This document shows, piece after piece, positions 62,065-64,000 of a stretch of DNA of 64,000 nucleotides. The translations under genes were made by a program, and so were the position numbers. The number at the start of each line of letters is the position of its first letter. The first letter of the stretch is position 1. The notes beneath the pieces are model-generated. The model made no database searches and was not told the DNA's origin. It was given only the letters and a program-made list of their open reading frames with translations. The DNA is from Reyranella sp. (GTDB lineage Bacteria; Pseudomonadota; Alphaproteobacteria; Reyranellales; Reyranellaceae): contig NZ_SCVC01000006.1 in the NCBI RefSeq assembly GCF_004297405.1, forward strand, positions 558,001 through 622,000, given 5' to 3'.

Positions 62065-64000
62065 TCAGCCCAGCGATGCCACGTAGGTCCTGAGTGCCTC
62101 GCGTGCCACTTCAACGCCCTTCTCTGCCTCGCCACGACGCTTGGCGATCGCCTCGAGGTCGGTCTCCTGCTTGTCGAGGGTCGCCAGATAGCGCCGTTGC
62201 AGGTCGCTGTTTGCCGGCACACGGGCGAGATTGTCGCGCAGCCGCGCCTGCTCCTGCACGATCTGCTGCCGTTCGCCGTCGACCTGCGTCACCTTGCGTT
62301 GCGCCTCGGCAGCGGCCTGCTGGAGTTGCAACACTCGGGTCAGCGCGTCGCGTGTCTTCGCATCGAATTCGCGTGCCTGGGCATAGACCCGAATCTGGTC
62401 GGCAGCGCTTTCGACCAGCCGCACCTCTTGCTGCTGTGTCTGCTCCTGCACGACTTCGAAGGTCTGTGTCTTGTCGCCGCCCGGAAGCTGGAACGGAATG
62501 CGATAATTGCCCTCACTCAACTCGACGCTCTTGGCGTCGGGCTTGGTCAGTGTCCAGCCCGGAAGGCGACGCTGCACCACAATGAGCTGGCGCGGCTCCT
62601 TGGCTGGACCACGCACACGATAGACGGTCGTCTGCCGGACGATGCGCGATAGCCGTAGTGCACCCTGGGAGATGGTGCCAGTGGCGAGTTGGTCGGTCTG
62701 CGCCACGTCACGTTCAACGACGATCTTCTCGTCGAGCGCATAGGCAAGCAATCGTGTCTCGCCCGTCGGGAAACCGGAGAGTCGGGCATCGCCGACATAG
62801 GCGACCGCGTTCGCCTTGTCGCGCTCGTAGATCGTGATGATGCCCGGCGGCAGGCCTGATTCGCCGTCGTTGGTGAGGCGGATCGCGGCCAAAGGATTAC
62901 GCGCCGCCGTATCGGCCGTATAGAGCGCGAGCCGCTGGGCTGGCACCTGACGGTCGATGATGGGGATCGACAAGGTGCGGCCGTTCTCGACACTGACGGC
63001 GCGCGGGAATTTGAAGATGACCTGCGTGGCGGCGTCGGTTGCCTCGACCTGTTCGGCCGCCTCAGCGATCGCAACCGGTGGCGGCGGCGGTGCGGCCGTT
63101 GGGGCAACCATGCGTTCCTGCCTGGGATTATACTGCGGCGACGCGGGCATCGGCATCGACTTCGCCCGCTGATCGGCCATCACACCACCACGATCGACAC
63201 CTGGCATCAGGCGACCAGCGACTTCGACCGGCACTTCGGGGCGCGTCACGTAGTAGGCGTTGTACAGCGCTTGCCGGAAAGCCACGGGGCGACCCGATAC
63301 CAGGGTGAGCTCGACGTCCTTCCAGTCCTGGCCGCTCAGGTTCTCGACGACGGCCCAACCCTGTAGCGCCGAGCGCGGCGCGGCCGCATCGGCTGGCAAG
63401 GTCAGGCGATAGGAGGCTTTCCACACGGGCGCTTCGACGATGTAGGCGACGCGTACCGTGCGTTTGCCGTCGCCACGAGTCGCCAGTTCGAGAGTACGGG
63501 CATCCTTGGCGCGGTTGCTCTGGATTGCGAGCAACGCCTGGCCGATCTTGGCGCGCAAACCAGCGTCGGCGAACTGCAGGTTTTCTGCATCCTCCAGGAT
63601 GAACTGCTGCAGGCCGCGATCGGTAAAGAGTGTCACACGCGTGCGCTTGGCGGTGCCCTTGTCGCCCGGCAGGGTGACCGTCTCCTCCTCGACCGAGACG
63701 ACGCGGCCCGAGAGTGTGCGGCCACCACCGACCGTAATCTCGGCCCCTTTCAGAGCGGCCAGCAGCTCGGCGGGAGAGCCCAGTGAATTCTGGTCGAACG
63801 GCAGATCCTTGAAGGCCTGGGTAAGTGGTTCACGTCCCGGCAGGCTGAGACCGCCGACGCCACCTTTGTCGTCATAGACGACGAGGCTCTTCAGCACATC
63901 GTCGACTTGGCCGAGCGAAACCGTGAGCTTCAGGGTGGCATCCCCTTCCACGGTGGCTTCGTACTCGAAGTAGCCAAGGCCACCCGAGGACAGCATGACC
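62065..64000 (-). CDS. DUF4139 domain protein, cut by the window edge
   Basis: The frame is open to the end of the window, so the N-terminus is missing; at least 643 residues are present. It resembles mucoidy-inhibitor MuiA-like proteins: an N-terminal DUF4140 region (LKSLVVYDD), a middle DUF4139 region (WKASYRLTLPADA, GWAVVENLSGQDWKDVELTLVSGRP) and a C-terminal coiled coil (LQQAAAEAQRKVTQVDGERQQIVQEQA, in pieces). A Pro/Ala-rich loop (PTAAPPPPPVA) lies in the middle. The function is not known. It directly adjoins the recG stop. Confidence 0.85.
   Translation of the reverse strand, partial: VMLSSGGLGYFEYEATVEGDATLKLTVSLGQVDDVLKSLVVYDDKGGVGGLSLPGREPLTQAFKDLPFDQNSLGSPAELLAALKGAEITVGGGRTLSGRVVSVEEETVTLPGDKGTAKRTRVTLFTDRGLQQFILEDAENLQFADAGLRAKIGQALLAIQSNRAKDARTLELATRGDGKRTVRVAYIVEAPVWKASYRLTLPADAAAPRSALQGWAVVENLSGQDWKDVELTLVSGRPVAFRQALYNAYYVTRPEVPVEVAGRLMPGVDRGGVMADQRAKSMPMPASPQYNPRQERMVAPTAAPPPPPVAIAEAAEQVEATDAATQVIFKFPRAVSVENGRTLSIPIIDRQVPAQRLALYTADTAARNPLAAIRLTNDGESGLPPGIITIYERDKANAVAYVGDARLSGFPTGETRLLAYALDEKIVVERDVAQTDQLATGTISQGALRLSRIVRQTTVYRVRGPAKEPRQLIVVQRRLPGWTLTKPDAKSVELSEGNYRIPFQLPGGDKTQTFEVVQEQTQQQEVRLVESAADQIRVYAQAREFDAKTRDALTRVLQLQQAAAEAQRKVTQVDGERQQIVQEQARLRDNLARVPANSDLQRRYLATLDKQETDLEAIAKRRGEAEKGVEVAREALRTYVASLG

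Overview
The window is GC-rich, densely packed alphaproteobacterial DNA. The metG-tatD-MBL run, the sdhE-mfd pair divergent from recG, an FrnE-type DsbA protein and an orphan Bug (tripartite tricarboxylate transporter) receptor suggest Rhodospirillales/Hyphomicrobiales, perhaps a Reyranella-like soil or freshwater organism. That placement is inferred from gene content only.

Positions 1 to about 25.4 kb are the late half and right end of a prophage of a short-tailed, P22-like virus (podovirus). The left end, integrase and repressor lie outside the window. Small early-type genes (1-2 kb) are followed by one long plus-strand operon with many ATGA, GTGA and TTGA start/stop overlaps: small and large terminase, portal, scaffold, P22-type coat, a glycosyltransferase, gp4- and gp10-like tail hub proteins, an acetyltransferase, three DNA-ejection proteins (one with a transglycosylase domain), tail-fibre genes and a pectate-lyase-fold tailspike. 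The lysis module comes next: a membrane coiled-coil protein, holin, endolysin, Rz, an HNH endonuclease wedged between Rz and Rz1, then Rz1. The right end holds minus-strand cargo: an FkbM methyltransferase, a DUF551 protein, a Cys-rich protein and a Tat-exported protein.

At about 26.2 kb the host chromosome resumes at the 3' end of an MBL-fold hydrolase gene, where a 13-bp repeat marks a possible attachment core. A minus-strand housekeeping run follows (MBL, tatD, metG, holB, tmk, D-Ala-D-Ala carboxypeptidase, rlpA), then mltB. After a promoter-bearing gap come an isolated atpB, a guanidinium-type SMR exporter, tRNA-Ser(UGA), a methyltransferase, a membrane protein and a GMC oxidoreductase.

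From 39.5 to 55.5 kb is a catabolic and regulatory stretch: a three-subunit molybdenum hydroxylase, a tandem DUF1428 protein divergent from a MarR regulator, a very long TPR protein, the Bug receptor, a ThDP enzyme, a CYTH protein, a D-threonine-aldolase-like PLP enzyme, a YciI protein, two SDRs, an MFS transporter and a DsbA-family protein. The end is DNA repair and core metabolism: a TetR regulator with an operator palindrome abutting its start, then mfd, sdhE, recG and a DUF4139 protein cut by the window edge.

The most unusual signals are: an 85-residue Tat-signal protein between terminase and portal whose C-terminal half resembles part of this phage's own coat protein; a tailspike with a Sec signal peptide and eight cysteines; a leader before the lysis genes with two mutually exclusive RNA pairings, one masking a Shine-Dalgarno sequence; the HNH gene splitting the spanin pair; and an atpB outside its operon with a substituted conserved Asn.
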